In this document: piece by piece, positions 18,239-25,957 of the stretch | Layout of the letters: each line of letters opens with the position of its first letter | Position numbering within the stretch: the first letter of the stretch is position 1 | From: Actinocrispum wychmicini | GTDB lineage: Bacteria; Actinomycetota; Actinomycetes; Mycobacteriales; Pseudonocardiaceae | NCBI RefSeq assembly: GCF_004345645.1 | Contig: NZ_SLWS01000006.1 | Span: 770,299-834,298 of the forward strand | Direction: 5' to 3' | DNA: 64,000 nucleotides | Made by a program: the position numbers and the translations under genes | Notes under the pieces: model-generated | What the model saw: the letters and a program-made list of their open reading frames with translations, nothing else | Databases searched by the model: none | What the model was told of the DNA's origin: nothing

Positions 18239-19105
18239 ATGCCCACGGGTGAGCCCGCTGGCAGTGGCCCCACCGCGCGTCGAATGGTGCTGGGCAGCCA
18301 GTTGCGGCGGCTGCGTGAGGGCAAGGGCATCTCGCGGGAGGACGCCGGGTACGCCATCCGCGGCTCCGGTTCCAAGATCAGCCGGGTCGAGCTCGGCCGG
18401 GTCAGCTTCAAGGAGCGCGACGTCGCCGACCTGCTGACCCTGTACGGCATCACCGACGAGCAGGAGCGGGACCTGTTCCTCGCGTTGGTCCGCGAGTCCA
18501 ACCAGCCCGGCTGGTGGCAGCGGTACAACGACCTGATGCCGCACTGGTTCCAGGACTTCGTCGGCCTGGAGGAGTCGGCGTCCCGGATCCAGACGTACGA
18601 GACGTCCTTCATCCCGGGCCTGCTGCAGACCGAGGCGTACGCCCGCGCGGTGATGGTCCGGGGCCGTCCGGACGCGCCGCCGGAGGAGATCGACCGCCGG
18701 GTGAACCTGCGGATGCAACGGCAACGCCTGCTGCAGTCACCGCAGGCGCCGCGGCTGTGGGCGGTGATCGAGGAGGCGTGCATCCACCGCCAGATCGGCG
18801 GCCGGAAGGTGCTGCGGGCCCAGTTGGAGCACCTGATGGACGTGACCCGGATGTCGAACGTGTCGCTCCAGATCGTGCCGTTCGAGCTGGGCGGCTCCCA
18901 GGCCGAGAACGCGTTCACCCTGCTGCGGTTCGCCGAGCCGGAGCTGCCGGACATCGTCTACCTCGAGCACATCTGCGGCGCGCTGTACCTCGACAAGGTG
19001 GACGAGGTCGAGGTCTACAGCAAGGCGGCGCACCGCCTGGTGGTCGAGGCGGAGACGCCGGACCAGACCCGCCGGACGATCGCGAAGTCGCTGCAGACCC
19101 TCTGA
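18239..19105 (+). CDS. XRE-family regulator with DUF5753 domain
   Basis: 288 residues: an N-terminal XRE helix-turn-helix (LGSQLRRLREGKGISREDAGYAIRGSGSKISRVE) and the DUF5753 domain (IQTYETSFIPGLLQTEAYARAV...MQRQRLL). Proteins of this class are abundant in streptomycetes and pseudonocardias, usually next to DUF397 genes, and some such pairs (for example the Streptomyces Scr1/Scr2 pair) behave like toxin-antitoxin-related regulators of development and antibiotic production. ATG at 18239. The DUF397 gene follows after a 334-base gap that carries repeated TGCACG half-sites. Confidence 0.9.
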   Translation: MPTGEPAGSGPTARRMVLGSQLRRLREGKGISREDAGYAIRGSGSKISRVELGRVSFKERDVADLLTLYGITDEQERDLFLALVRESNQPGWWQRYNDLMPHWFQDFVGLEESASRIQTYETSFIPGLLQTEAYARAVMVRGRPDAPPEEIDRRVNLRMQRQRLLQSPQAPRLWAVIEEACIHRQIGGRKVLRAQLEHLMDVTRMSNVSLQIVPFELGGSQAENAFTLLRFAEPELPDIVYLEHICGALYLDKVDEVEVYSKAAHRLVVEAETPDQTRRTIAKSLQTL

Positions 19106-19439
19106 GACGGCCCGCGCACCCTGGGTAGTGGCCTGTTCACGGCGCCCGTTCACAGAGTCCGAATCGATACCTGTCCACGAATATGCCCAGGACAGTTGGA
19201 CGGGATTCACTCACAAACCCGCCAAAAGGCGGCTTCACGTTCACCTAACGTGACATCCTCTCACCGACCGTGGAGAATTCTCCGGATCATCCCCAGTTTC
19301 AACTCATGTGTGAAATTCGTGCAGATGCACGTGCATGCGCTCGTGCAGTCGGCGTGCTACCTTTCTCTTGCACGAAGATCCAGACGTGCCGCCGCCAGGG
19401 CAATGTCGGGGATTGTCGGGGACAAGGTGGGAGCACTTC
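19106..19439 (+). promoter_or_regulatory. 334-base gap with array of TGCACG/CGTGCA half-sites upstream of DUF397
   Basis: No gene is seen in this gap. Between 19318 and 19374 five half-sites cluster: CGTGCA at 19318, TGCACG at 19326 (together CGTGCA-GA-TGCACG), an overlapping CGTGCA at 19330 (making TGCACGTGCA), CGTGCA at 19342, and TGCACG at 19369 within TTGCACGAA. The array ends about 65 bases before the DUF397 start. It is a plausible binding region for the XRE protein encoded just upstream; that link is inference. Confidence 0.5.
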
Positions 19440-19676
19440 ATGACCGCTGTACACAACGGGGTTTCCGCTGACTTGCTCGGCGGAGTGGACTGGCGACGCA
19501 GCCGCATGAGCGGCGCCGTCGGCAACTGCGTCGAAGTCGCGACGCTCGAAACAGGCGAGATCGCCGTGCGGAACTCGAGGTTTCCGAACGGCCCTGCGCT
19601 GATCTACACCAGGGCCGAGATGGCCGCCTTCCTCGCCGGCGCGAAGCTCGGTGAGTTCGACGACGTGCTGTTGTGA
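19440..19676 (+). CDS. DUF397 domain protein
   Basis: 78 residues. WRRSRMSGAVGNCVEVATLETGEIAVRNSRFPNGP...YTRAEMAAFLAGAKLGEFD is a full DUF397 domain; these small proteins accompany XRE/DUF5753 regulators and are thought to modulate them. The ATG at 19440 has GGGAG six bases upstream. The upstream regulator is on the same strand but separated by a regulated-looking gap, so the pair is probably transcribed from two promoters. Confidence 0.88.
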   Translation: MTAVHNGVSADLLGGVDWRRSRMSGAVGNCVEVATLETGEIAVRNSRFPNGPALIYTRAEMAAFLAGAKLGEFDDVLL

Positions 19677-19692
19677 AACAGGTGGCGGCGAC

Positions 19693-20049
19693 ATGGACGA
19701 GTTCGAAGACCAGTTGCGGGAGTTGATGGCCCGCGGCTTCAGCTTCGCGCACCCGCGCGACGCCGCAGGCGAGGTCGCCGCGGTGGTGGGGGTACGGGTG
19801 CATCATGGTGTCGTCGACGTCGTACAGATCTACGGAGAGTACGACGCCGACGCCACCCGTATCCCAGGGGACGAATCGGACATCTTCTTTCCCTACAAGG
19901 TTTTCTGGCGATCCAGCGGCCGGTCGGCCGAAGTGGTCGCCGAACTGCTCGCCCTTCCGGACCCACAGCCCGGCGATGAGCCACTGGTCAAGGGGTGCTG
20001 GGTTCCGGCCCGTCCAGGCAGGTCGAAATGGCTGTCCGCGTCCGCGTGA
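19693..20049 (+). CDS. Hypothetical protein following DUF397
   Basis: 118-residue acidic soluble protein; no signal peptide or membrane segment. It reads as a small alpha/beta domain (FEDQLRELMARGFSFAHPRDAAGEVAAVVGVRVHHGVVDVVQIYGE). I do not recognise a family. It starts 16 bases after the DUF397 stop, so co-expression with the XRE/DUF397 module is likely. An in-frame earlier start at 19651 would overlap DUF397 and is less likely. Confidence 0.65.
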   Translation: MDEFEDQLRELMARGFSFAHPRDAAGEVAAVVGVRVHHGVVDVVQIYGEYDADATRIPGDESDIFFPYKVFWRSSGRSAEVVAELLALPDPQPGDEPLVKGCWVPARPGRSKWLSASA

Positions 20050-20063
20050 GCCCCACTGTGCTG

Positions 20064-20159
20064 CCCAGGGATCACCGAAATGGTGGTCCCCGGGCGTTCA
20101 TCCGCCTGTTGGGTGTGCGCTTCGCCGCGGGAGTGAACCGTTGGGGTCGCTCCCGCGGC
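20064..20159 (+). terminator. Two tandem hairpins after the DUF397 unit
   Basis: Hairpin 1 (20064-20094) pairs CCCAGGGATCACC with GGTGGTCCCCGGG around GAAAT (one mismatch, one G-T). Hairpin 2 has a perfect 10-base stem GCCGCGGGAG (20124-20133) / CTCCCGCGGC (20150-20159). Together they separate the DUF397 unit from sigK; neither has a T-run. Confidence 0.6.
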
Positions 20160-20261
20160 AAGGCGGCGTCCACCCGTTGACAAGCCCCTAAGGTTTCAGC
20201 ACGGACCAATCCGCTGTCCCGACCGGATCGAATTCCGGTGGACAGACGAGAAGGGGTGCTG

Positions 20262-20852
20262 ATGCGGGAGCGAGCGCAACGGTCACGTGACTCGGGTGGA
20301 CAGGGTCCTGCCGCCCTGGATGAACTCCTGCCGCGCGTGGCTCGTGGTGACGACGTGGCCTTCGAACAGCTCTACCGGCAACTGTCCGCCCCGGTTTTCG
20401 GCCTGGTCCAACGGGTTCTGCGCGATCCGGCCCAGTCGGAGGAGGTGGCGCAGGAGGTCTTCCTGGAGCTTTGGCGGTCCGCGACGCGCTACAGCCGGGA
20501 CCGTGGGACCGTGTTGTCATGGGTCATGACCATCGCGCACCGCAAGGCGGTCGACCGGGTCCGGTCGGCACAGGCCAGCACCGAACGCGACACGCGGGCG
20601 GCACGTGCCGAGAGCATCCGGCCGTTCGACGAAGTCACCGAAGTGGTCACCGGCCGGTTGGAACGCGAACAGGTTCGGCGCTGCATGGGCAGTCTGACCG
20701 ACCTGCAGCGTGAGTCGGTCATGCTCGCCTACTACCAGGGCTACACCTACCGGGAGGTCGCGCACCTGCTCGACTCACCACTCGGGACGGTCAAGACAAG
20801 ACTGCGGGACGGCCTGATCCGCCTCCGTGACTGCATGGGGGTGACCGCGTGA
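20262..20852 (+). CDS. sigK: ECF sigma factor SigK
   Basis: 196-residue group 4 sigma factor. Region 2 is VAQEVFLELWRSATRY...VLSWVMTIAHRKAVDRVRSA and region 4 is LTDLQRESVMLAYYQGYTYREVAHLLDSPLGTVKTRLRDGLIRLR. The following gene is its anti-sigma factor, overlapping by GTGA, which identifies the SigK/RskA pair known in mycobacteria, where it responds to redox state and controls secreted antigens. Start taken as ATG 20262 with GAAGGGG upstream; a GTG at 20238 is the alternative. Confidence 0.88.
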   Translation: MRERAQRSRDSGGQGPAALDELLPRVARGDDVAFEQLYRQLSAPVFGLVQRVLRDPAQSEEVAQEVFLELWRSATRYSRDRGTVLSWVMTIAHRKAVDRVRSAQASTERDTRAARAESIRPFDEVTEVVTGRLEREQVRRCMGSLTDLQRESVMLAYYQGYTYREVAHLLDSPLGTVKTRLRDGLIRLRDCMGVTA

Positions 20853-21598
20853 GCAGCGGGCTGAACAACGACGTGCACACGCTGACCGGGGCGTACGTGC
20901 TGGACGCGCTGTCCGAAGTGGAGCGGCGGGCGTTCGAGGACCACATGGCCGGCTGCACGGCCTGCTCCCAGGAGGTCGCCGAGCTGCGGGAGACCACGGC
21001 ACGCCTTGGCCTGGCCACGGCGACCACCCCGCCGCCGCACCTGTGGAACCGCGTGCGCACCGCCGCGACCCAGGTTCGGCAACTGCCGCCGCTGTCGTCG
21101 GATTCCGTGGTGTTGAAGTCGAATCGCTGGCCGACCCGGCTCGCCGTGTTCGCGGCGGCGGCCAGTCTCGTCGTCGCGGCGGGCCTCGGTGTGGGGTGGA
21201 TCACGTCCAACGACCGGCTGGAGGACCAGCTCGCCCAGTCGCAGAACCAGCTGGACAAGCTGCAGTCCGTGCTGAGCGCCCCGGACGCGCAGGTGAGTAC
21301 GGGCACGGTCGAAGGCGGCAACGTGACCGCGGTCATCTCCCGCAGCCGCAACGGAATGGTCGTCCTGGTGCACGGCCTGCCCGCGTTGCCCGCCAACCGC
21401 GTCTACCAGGCGTGGTTCACCAAGCCGAACGGAACCGTGGCCTCAGCGGGCATTCTGGCGACCTCTACCGGCTCGCTGACAGCCGACGACCTGGCTTCCG
21501 GCCAGGGCGCCAGCGGCCTGGCGTTCACGGTGGAACCGATGGGCGGCTCCAGCACACCGACAAAGCCCATCCTGGGACCGGTGACGATCAGGATTTAG
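20849..21598 (+). CDS. rskA: Anti-sigma-K factor RskA
   Basis: Single-pass membrane anti-sigma factor that holds SigK until cleaved by regulated proteolysis. The N-terminal cytoplasmic part has the zinc motif His32-x3-Cys36-x2-Cys39 (FEDHMAGCTACSQEV); a transmembrane helix follows near residues 97-116 (LAVFAAAASLVVAAGLGVGW), then the extracytoplasmic RskA domain (VLVHGLPALPANRVYQAWF). 249 residues. Translationally coupled to sigK; convergent with the DUF2550 gene with a four-base overlap. Confidence 0.9.
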   Translation: MSSGLNNDVHTLTGAYVLDALSEVERRAFEDHMAGCTACSQEVAELRETTARLGLATATTPPPHLWNRVRTAATQVRQLPPLSSDSVVLKSNRWPTRLAVFAAAASLVVAAGLGVGWITSNDRLEDQLAQSQNQLDKLQSVLSAPDAQVSTGTVEGGNVTAVISRSRNGMVVLVHGLPALPANRVYQAWFTKPNGTVASAGILATSTGSLTADDLASGQGASGLAFTVEPMGGSSTPTKPILGPVTIRI

Positions 21599-22062
21599 GA
21601 CGCGTAGGGGAGGCGCCGCCCGGGGGGCGCGGACTCCAGCCACGAGAGAAAACCGGTGAGGGCGTCCGGTGACATCGCGATCTCGACCTCGGTGTCCGGG
21701 CCGCCGAACGCCCGCTTCGACCGCGGCGGATCCAGTTCGGCCCGGCAGCGCAACACGATCGCGCCCGACGGGACGCCGTACAGCTCTTGCGGTTCAGGCT
21801 CGCGGCGGTCGCCGATCTCGAAGCCGTCCCGCTGGATGATCCGGTTGGGGCCGCTGCGCAGGCTCAGCGCGCGATACCAGGCGAACTCGTCGCCGTGATA
21901 CCGCGCCACACCCAGATGCCAGCCACGCGGATTGTCCAGATGGGTGCGCAGCGCGACGTTGATGCCGCCGGCCCGGACCAGCCGGACCCGTCGGACGGCC
22001 AGCAGGAACAGCACGGCCACCCCGACGGCCAGGAGCGTTCCGGTCACCCAGAGGATCTCCAC
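21595..22062 (-). CDS. DUF2550 membrane protein
   Basis: 155 residues: one N-terminal membrane helix (ILWVTGTLLAVGVAVLFLLAV) and a cytoplasmic DUF2550 domain (GWHLGVARYHGDEFAWYRALSL...ALTGFLSWLES). The family normally sits directly behind atpC in actinobacteria, as in mycobacteria, and here too it follows atpC by 25 bases; its function is unknown. GTG start at 22062 chosen because family sequence begins there. Confidence 0.85.
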   Translation of the reverse strand: MEILWVTGTLLAVGVAVLFLLAVRRVRLVRAGGINVALRTHLDNPRGWHLGVARYHGDEFAWYRALSLRSGPNRIIQRDGFEIGDRREPEPQELYGVPSGAIVLRCRAELDPPRSKRAFGGPDTEVEIAMSPDALTGFLSWLESAPPGRRLPYAS

Positions 22063-22087
22063 GGCCGCCCCCGCCTGTCTCGCGCTG

Positions 22088-22456
22088 TCAGACCGTCTGT
22101 CCGGCGGCACGAACGCGGGCCTCTGCTCTGGCCCTCGCGTCCGCGTCCTCGGCCGCGGCCACTTCGGCCCTGGCCTGCTCGACGTCGATCTCGTCGGCCA
22201 GTTCGGCGGACTCGGCGAGAATGCTCACGCCGTCGCCGGTGACCGACAGGAAACCGCCATGGACGGCCGCGACGACCGTCTCACCGTCCACCGTGCGGAT
22301 CTTGACGACACCGCCTTCGACGAGCTGGCCCAGCAACGGCTCGTGGCCGGCCAGCACGCCGAGCTCGCCCTCAGTGGTCTGCGCGATCACCATGGTCGCG
22401 CGCCCCGACCAGAGGCGGCGCTCGACAGCGACGAGTTCAACGGAAATCTCGGCCAC
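22088..22456 (-). CDS. atpC: F-type ATP synthase epsilon subunit AtpC, detached from its operon
   Basis: Rotor-stalk subunit that couples and regulates F1. The N-terminal beta-sandwich (VAEISVELVAVERRLWSGRATMVIAQTTEGELGVLAGHEPLL) and the helical tail rich in Ala/Arg/Glu are typical; 122 residues. GTG at 22456 with GGAG seven bases upstream. All other F1Fo genes lie at 33.1-39.7 kb on the same strand; a terminator after atpD and 10.6 kb of other genes intervene, so atpC needs its own promoter in the gap upstream (22457-22870). DUF2550 remains attached downstream. Confidence 0.93.
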   Translation of the reverse strand: MAEISVELVAVERRLWSGRATMVIAQTTEGELGVLAGHEPLLGQLVEGGVVKIRTVDGETVVAAVHGGFLSVTGDGVSILAESAELADEIDVEQARAEVAAAEDADARARAEARVRAAGQTV

Positions 22457-22870
22457 GTGTGTTTCTCCGTTCGTGTTCCGGTTCACCCAGTCTAGACGGC
22501 GTGTCCCGGTGACCTCGACGCCCCTCCCGGTGTGGATTGCTTAAGGGGTTCACCGAGGTGAACGAGGATCAACCAGAGTCACCACAGTGGACCCGGCGGA
22601 CCGCGATGGAACTCGGTGTGGACGTTGCGTAGTCGCCGGGTTGGTTCCTGTGGGTGACCATATGGTCAGACATCCGACGTGTCGCGTGACTACGGGTAAC
22701 AAAGTAGACGAATGCTGTTCCGATGACAGGGACGAAAGTCTTGTGTTCGCACGAAAGCGCCTGTCAGGGCTAGCTTTCCGGCAAGACCTGCTCTTACTGT
22801 GGTGGTGCTGGACACCGGCCCTTCTCCCACGGCGGCCGCCCTCGGCCGTCATCAATCCGAGGAGTCGCAC
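22457..22870. promoter_or_regulatory. Divergent control region between atpC and pqqA
   Basis: 414 bases without a convincing gene. It must carry the atpC promoter (minus) and the pqq promoter (plus). TGACCATATGGTCA (22655-22668) is a perfect 14-base palindrome. GTTCACC-GA-GGTGAAC (22548-22563) is a second inverted repeat, and its half-site GTTCACC recurs at 22481-22487 close to atpC. TAGACT on the minus strand (22494-22489) could be an atpC -10 box. Factors binding here are unknown. Confidence 0.55.
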
Positions 22871-22969
22871 ATGATCGAAACTACCGAGCGCGAGGTCTGG
22901 ACCACTCCGGACTTCGTCGAGTACGAAACGCCCATGGAGGTCACCGCGTACGCGGCCCGCATGGACTGA
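22871..22969 (+). CDS. pqqA: PQQ precursor peptide PqqA
   Basis: 32-residue ribosomal precursor of pyrroloquinoline quinone, found by reading the sequence. PqqE and partners crosslink its conserved Glu and Tyr, seen here as E23 and Y27 in MEVTAYAARMD. GAGGAG lies six bases before the ATG. First gene of the pqq operon. A perfect 14-base hairpin follows directly after the stop, as expected where pqqA must be made in excess over the enzymes. Confidence 0.92.
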   Translation: MIETTEREVWTTPDFVEYETPMEVTAYAARMD

Positions 22970-22978
22970 CATCGGACA

Positions 22979-23009
22979 GGCGGGAACCGGACCGCGTCCG
23001 GTTCCCGCC
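22979..23009 (+). terminator. Intercistronic hairpin between pqqA and pqqC
   Basis: Perfect 14-base stem GGCGGGAACCGGAC / GTCCGGTTCCCGCC with a CGC loop, beginning nine bases after the pqqA stop. No T-run follows. It may act as a partial terminator or RNA-stabilising structure that raises the ratio of pqqA to the downstream enzymes, as described for other pqq operons. Confidence 0.65.
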
Positions 23010-23067
23010 GCCGCCCGTCACCCGACCCGAGGCGCCGCCACCCGCTGCACTGAAGAAGGGACGTCGA

Positions 23068-23769
23068 GTGTCCACTCAGAACTCCCCCATGGCCGCCGTA
23101 GAGTTCGTCGCGGCGCTGCGCGGCCTGTCCCCCAGGTACTGGGGAACCCACCCGTTCCACCGCCGCCTGCACGAGGGCGCGCTGTCGGAGTTCGAGCTGC
23201 GCACGTGGGCCGCGAACCGCTGGTACTACCAGTGCATGCTGCCGCAGAAGGATGCGGCGATCATCGGCAACTGCCCGGTGCCGCAGGTCCGCCGCGACTG
23301 GCTGCCCCGGATCGTGTACCACGACGGCACGGAGGAAGGGGACGGCGGCCGGGAGCGCTGGCTGAGGCTGTGCGAGGCCGTCGGACTCGACCGCGACGAG
23401 GTTCTCGACGAGCGGCACGTGGTGCCCGGCGTCCGGTTCGCGGTCGACGCGTACGTCACGTTCGCGCGCACCCGGCCGTGGGTCGAGGCGGTCGCGTCCG
23501 GCCTGACCGAGATGTTCTCCGGGCACCTGATGCGCCAACGAGTCGCGGACATGCTGGCGAACTACCCGTGGATCCGCCAGGCGGACCTGGCGTACTTCAC
23601 CAACCGGATCGACGCCGTCGCCGGCGAAGGTCAGGCCACTGTGGACATCGTGGTCCGGTACAGCGACACCCGCGCCAAGCAGGAGGCCGCGATCGCCGCC
23701 CTGGCGTTCAAGTGCGACGTGCTGTGGTCCATGTTGGACGCGATCGAACGGGCTTCGGTGAAGGAATGA
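23068..23769 (+). CDS. pqqC: Pyrroloquinoline-quinone synthase PqqC
   Basis: Cofactorless oxidase that closes the ring and performs the final eight-electron oxidation to PQQ. The family motifs LRGLSPRYWGTHPFHRRLHEG and LRTWAANRWYYQCMLPQKDAAIIGNCP are present, and the 233-residue length fits. GTG start at 23068. The stop overlaps the pqqD ATG (ATGA). Confidence 0.95.
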   Translation: MSTQNSPMAAVEFVAALRGLSPRYWGTHPFHRRLHEGALSEFELRTWAANRWYYQCMLPQKDAAIIGNCPVPQVRRDWLPRIVYHDGTEEGDGGRERWLRLCEAVGLDRDEVLDERHVVPGVRFAVDAYVTFARTRPWVEAVASGLTEMFSGHLMRQRVADMLANYPWIRQADLAYFTNRIDAVAGEGQATVDIVVRYSDTRAKQEAAIAALAFKCDVLWSMLDAIERASVKE

Positions 23770-24032
23770 TCGAGCCCTCGTCCCGTCCGCGCCTGCGCCG
23801 AGGCGTGCGGCTGACCTACGACCGGACCCGCGACACTGACGTCCTGCTGTTCCCCGAAGGGGTCCTCGTGCCCAACAAGACCGCCGCCGACGTGCTGCGG
23901 CTGTGCGACGGTGTGGCCACGGTCGCCGAGATCACGGCCGCGCTGGGCGAGAAGTACACCGGTGTCCGCGCGCGGGACGTCCAGGACATCCTGACCCGCC
24001 TGCACGAGCGGCGGGTGGCCGAGTGGACATGA
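23766..24032 (+). CDS. pqqD: PqqA-binding chaperone PqqD
   Basis: 88-residue peptide-recognition protein that binds PqqA and hands it to PqqE. LRRGVRLTYDRTRDTDVLLFPEGVLVPNKTAADVLRLCDG is the canonical RRE-type wing-helix sequence. ATG at 23766 overlaps the pqqC stop, and its own stop overlaps the pqqE start, so the operon is fully translationally coupled. Confidence 0.93.
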   Translation: MIEPSSRPRLRRGVRLTYDRTRDTDVLLFPEGVLVPNKTAADVLRLCDGVATVAEITAALGEKYTGVRARDVQDILTRLHERRVAEWT

Positions 24033-25099
24033 CCATTCCGCCGCCGCTGGGTTTGCTGGCCGAGTTGACTCACCGGTGCCCGCTGCACTGCCCGTACTGC
24101 TCCAACCCGATCGAACTGGTGACCCGCGCCAACGAGATGACCACCGAGCAGTGGATCTCGGTGCTCACCCAGGCCCGCGACCTCGGTGTGCTGCAGGTGC
24201 ACATGTCCGGCGGCGAACCGCTGGCGCGGCACGACCTGCCGGCCCTGGTGGCGCACGCGTCCGATCTCGGGTGTTACGTCAACCTGGTGACCAGCGGCCT
24301 CGGCCTCACCGAGGAACGGCTGACCGACCTGGCCGGCCGTGGGCTCGCCCACGTCCAGCTGTCGGTGCAGGGCGCGGACGCGGCGATGGCGAACCGGATC
24401 GCCGGTGTGCGGGCGCACCACCACAAGCTGGCCGCGGCCGCGGTGGTCAAGCGGCTCGACCTGCCGTTGACCGTGAACGTGGTGCTGCACCGGGCCAACC
24501 ACCATCAGGTCGGCGCCCTGATCGAGCTGGCCGAACAGATGGGCGCCGACCGGCTGGAGCTGGCGAACACCCAGTACTACGGCTGGGGACTGCGCAACCG
24601 GGACGCCCTGATGCCCACGGCCGACCAGCTCGCCGCGGCCGAGCCGGTGGTCCGTGCGGCCACGGAACGGCTGCGGGACAAGATGTTGATCGTGTACGTG
24701 GTGTCGGACTACTACTCCGAGTACCCGAAGCCGTGCATGTACGGCTGGGGTTCCCGGCAGCTGACCGTCGCGCCGAACGGGGACGTGCTGCCGTGCCCAG
24801 CCGCGTCCGCGATCGCCACGTTGAAGTTGGACAACGTGCTCTCCACGGCCCTCTCGGACATCTGGTACCGCTCCGAGTCCTTCAACGCGTACCGCGGCAC
24901 CGACTGGATGCCTGAGCCGTGCCGCGGCTGCGCGCGCAAGGAGGTCGACTTCGGCGGCTGCCGCTGCCAGGCGTTCCTGCTGACCGGCGACGCCGCCGCG
25001 ACCGACCCAGTGTGCACGAAGTCGCCAGCACGCGGGATCGTCGACCGGATCCTCGCCGAGACCACGCCTTCGGAGTTCGTGATGCGAGTGTCGCGATGA
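24029..25099 (+). CDS. pqqE: PqqA radical SAM crosslinking enzyme PqqE
   Basis: 356-residue radical SAM enzyme that forms the Glu-Tyr carbon-carbon bond in PqqA. The SAM cluster motif is C17-x3-C21-x2-C24 (HRCPLHCPYCSNP). C-terminal SPASM-type cysteines for auxiliary clusters are seen in CMYGWGSRQL, VLPCPAA, EPCRGCARKE and GGCRCQA. ATG at 24029 overlaps the pqqD stop. Confidence 0.95.
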   Translation: MTIPPPLGLLAELTHRCPLHCPYCSNPIELVTRANEMTTEQWISVLTQARDLGVLQVHMSGGEPLARHDLPALVAHASDLGCYVNLVTSGLGLTEERLTDLAGRGLAHVQLSVQGADAAMANRIAGVRAHHHKLAAAAVVKRLDLPLTVNVVLHRANHHQVGALIELAEQMGADRLELANTQYYGWGLRNRDALMPTADQLAAAEPVVRAATERLRDKMLIVYVVSDYYSEYPKPCMYGWGSRQLTVAPNGDVLPCPAASAIATLKLDNVLSTALSDIWYRSESFNAYRGTDWMPEPCRGCARKEVDFGGCRCQAFLLTGDAAATDPVCTKSPARGIVDRILAETTPSEFVMRVSR

Positions 25100-25932
25100 A
25101 GGTGGTGTTGCTGGGAACCGCGGCCGGCGGCGGCTTCCCACAGTGGAACTGCGCGTGCCGGATGTGCACCGCCGGTCTGCCGCCGCGAAGCCAGGACTGC
25201 GTCGCGGTCAGCGCTGACGGGACCGACTGGTATCTGGTGAACGCGTCACCGGACATCCGGTCGCAGATCCTGTCGACCAAGAGCCTCCGGGCAGGGCCGG
25301 GTCCACGCGACACCCCGGTGCGCGGGGTCTTGCTGACCGACGCCGAACTGGATCACACCCTCGGTCTCACCATGCTCCGTGAAGGCGCCGGCCTGCGGGT
25401 GTGGGCGCCGCCAGCGGTGCTGGACGGGCTACGGCCGTTGCGGGACATCGTGTCGCGGTACGGCTCGTGGACGTGGTCGGCGGACTTCGTGCTCGCGGGG
25501 TTGTCGGTCACCGCGTTCCCGGTCAGTGACAAGCGGCCGAAGTACGTCGAGTCCACAGCGGACGGTCCCTGGGTGGTCGCCTACCGGATCGCCGACCCGG
25601 CCGGCGGTGTGCTCGTGTACGCGCCGTGCCTGAAGACGTGGCCGGACGGGTTCGACGCGTTCGTCGCGGACGCCTCGTGCGTGATCCTCGACGGGACGTT
25701 CTACTCGGCGGACGAGATGTCCGGCTCGGTGGGCGGCGGCGGGCAGCGTGCGATGGGGCACGTCCCGATCGTCGAAAGCCTGCCGCGGATCGCCGCCCAT
25801 CCAGACAAGCGGTGGATCTACACGCATCTCAACAACACCAACCCGGTGCTGGACCCGGCGTCCCCGGAGCACGAGGCGATGCTGGCCGGTGGCGCGTCGG
25901 CCCCGCCGGACGGCACCGAGATCGCACTCTGA
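25096..25932 (+). CDS. pqqB: PQQ biosynthesis metallohydrolase-fold protein PqqB
   Basis: 278 residues of the metallo-beta-lactamase-fold PqqB, proposed to hydroxylate the tyrosine of the PqqA-derived intermediate. KVVLLGTAAGGGFPQWNCACRMC at the start and TDAELDHTLGL are diagnostic. It is last in the operon here, unlike the common pqqABCDE order. No pqqF/pqqG protease is linked, so precursor trimming must be done elsewhere. Confidence 0.94.
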   Translation: MKVVLLGTAAGGGFPQWNCACRMCTAGLPPRSQDCVAVSADGTDWYLVNASPDIRSQILSTKSLRAGPGPRDTPVRGVLLTDAELDHTLGLTMLREGAGLRVWAPPAVLDGLRPLRDIVSRYGSWTWSADFVLAGLSVTAFPVSDKRPKYVESTADGPWVVAYRIADPAGGVLVYAPCLKTWPDGFDAFVADASCVILDGTFYSADEMSGSVGGGGQRAMGHVPIVESLPRIAAHPDKRWIYTHLNNTNPVLDPASPEHEAMLAGGASAPPDGTEIAL

Positions 25933-25957
25933 CCGGCGGGGTCGATCTTCCTCTGGC

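Noticed and set aside
22587..22874. 95-codon ORF upstream of pqqA
   Set aside because: It runs into the pqqA start, contains the palindrome TGACCATATGGTCA and shows no coherent domain; more likely regulatory DNA.
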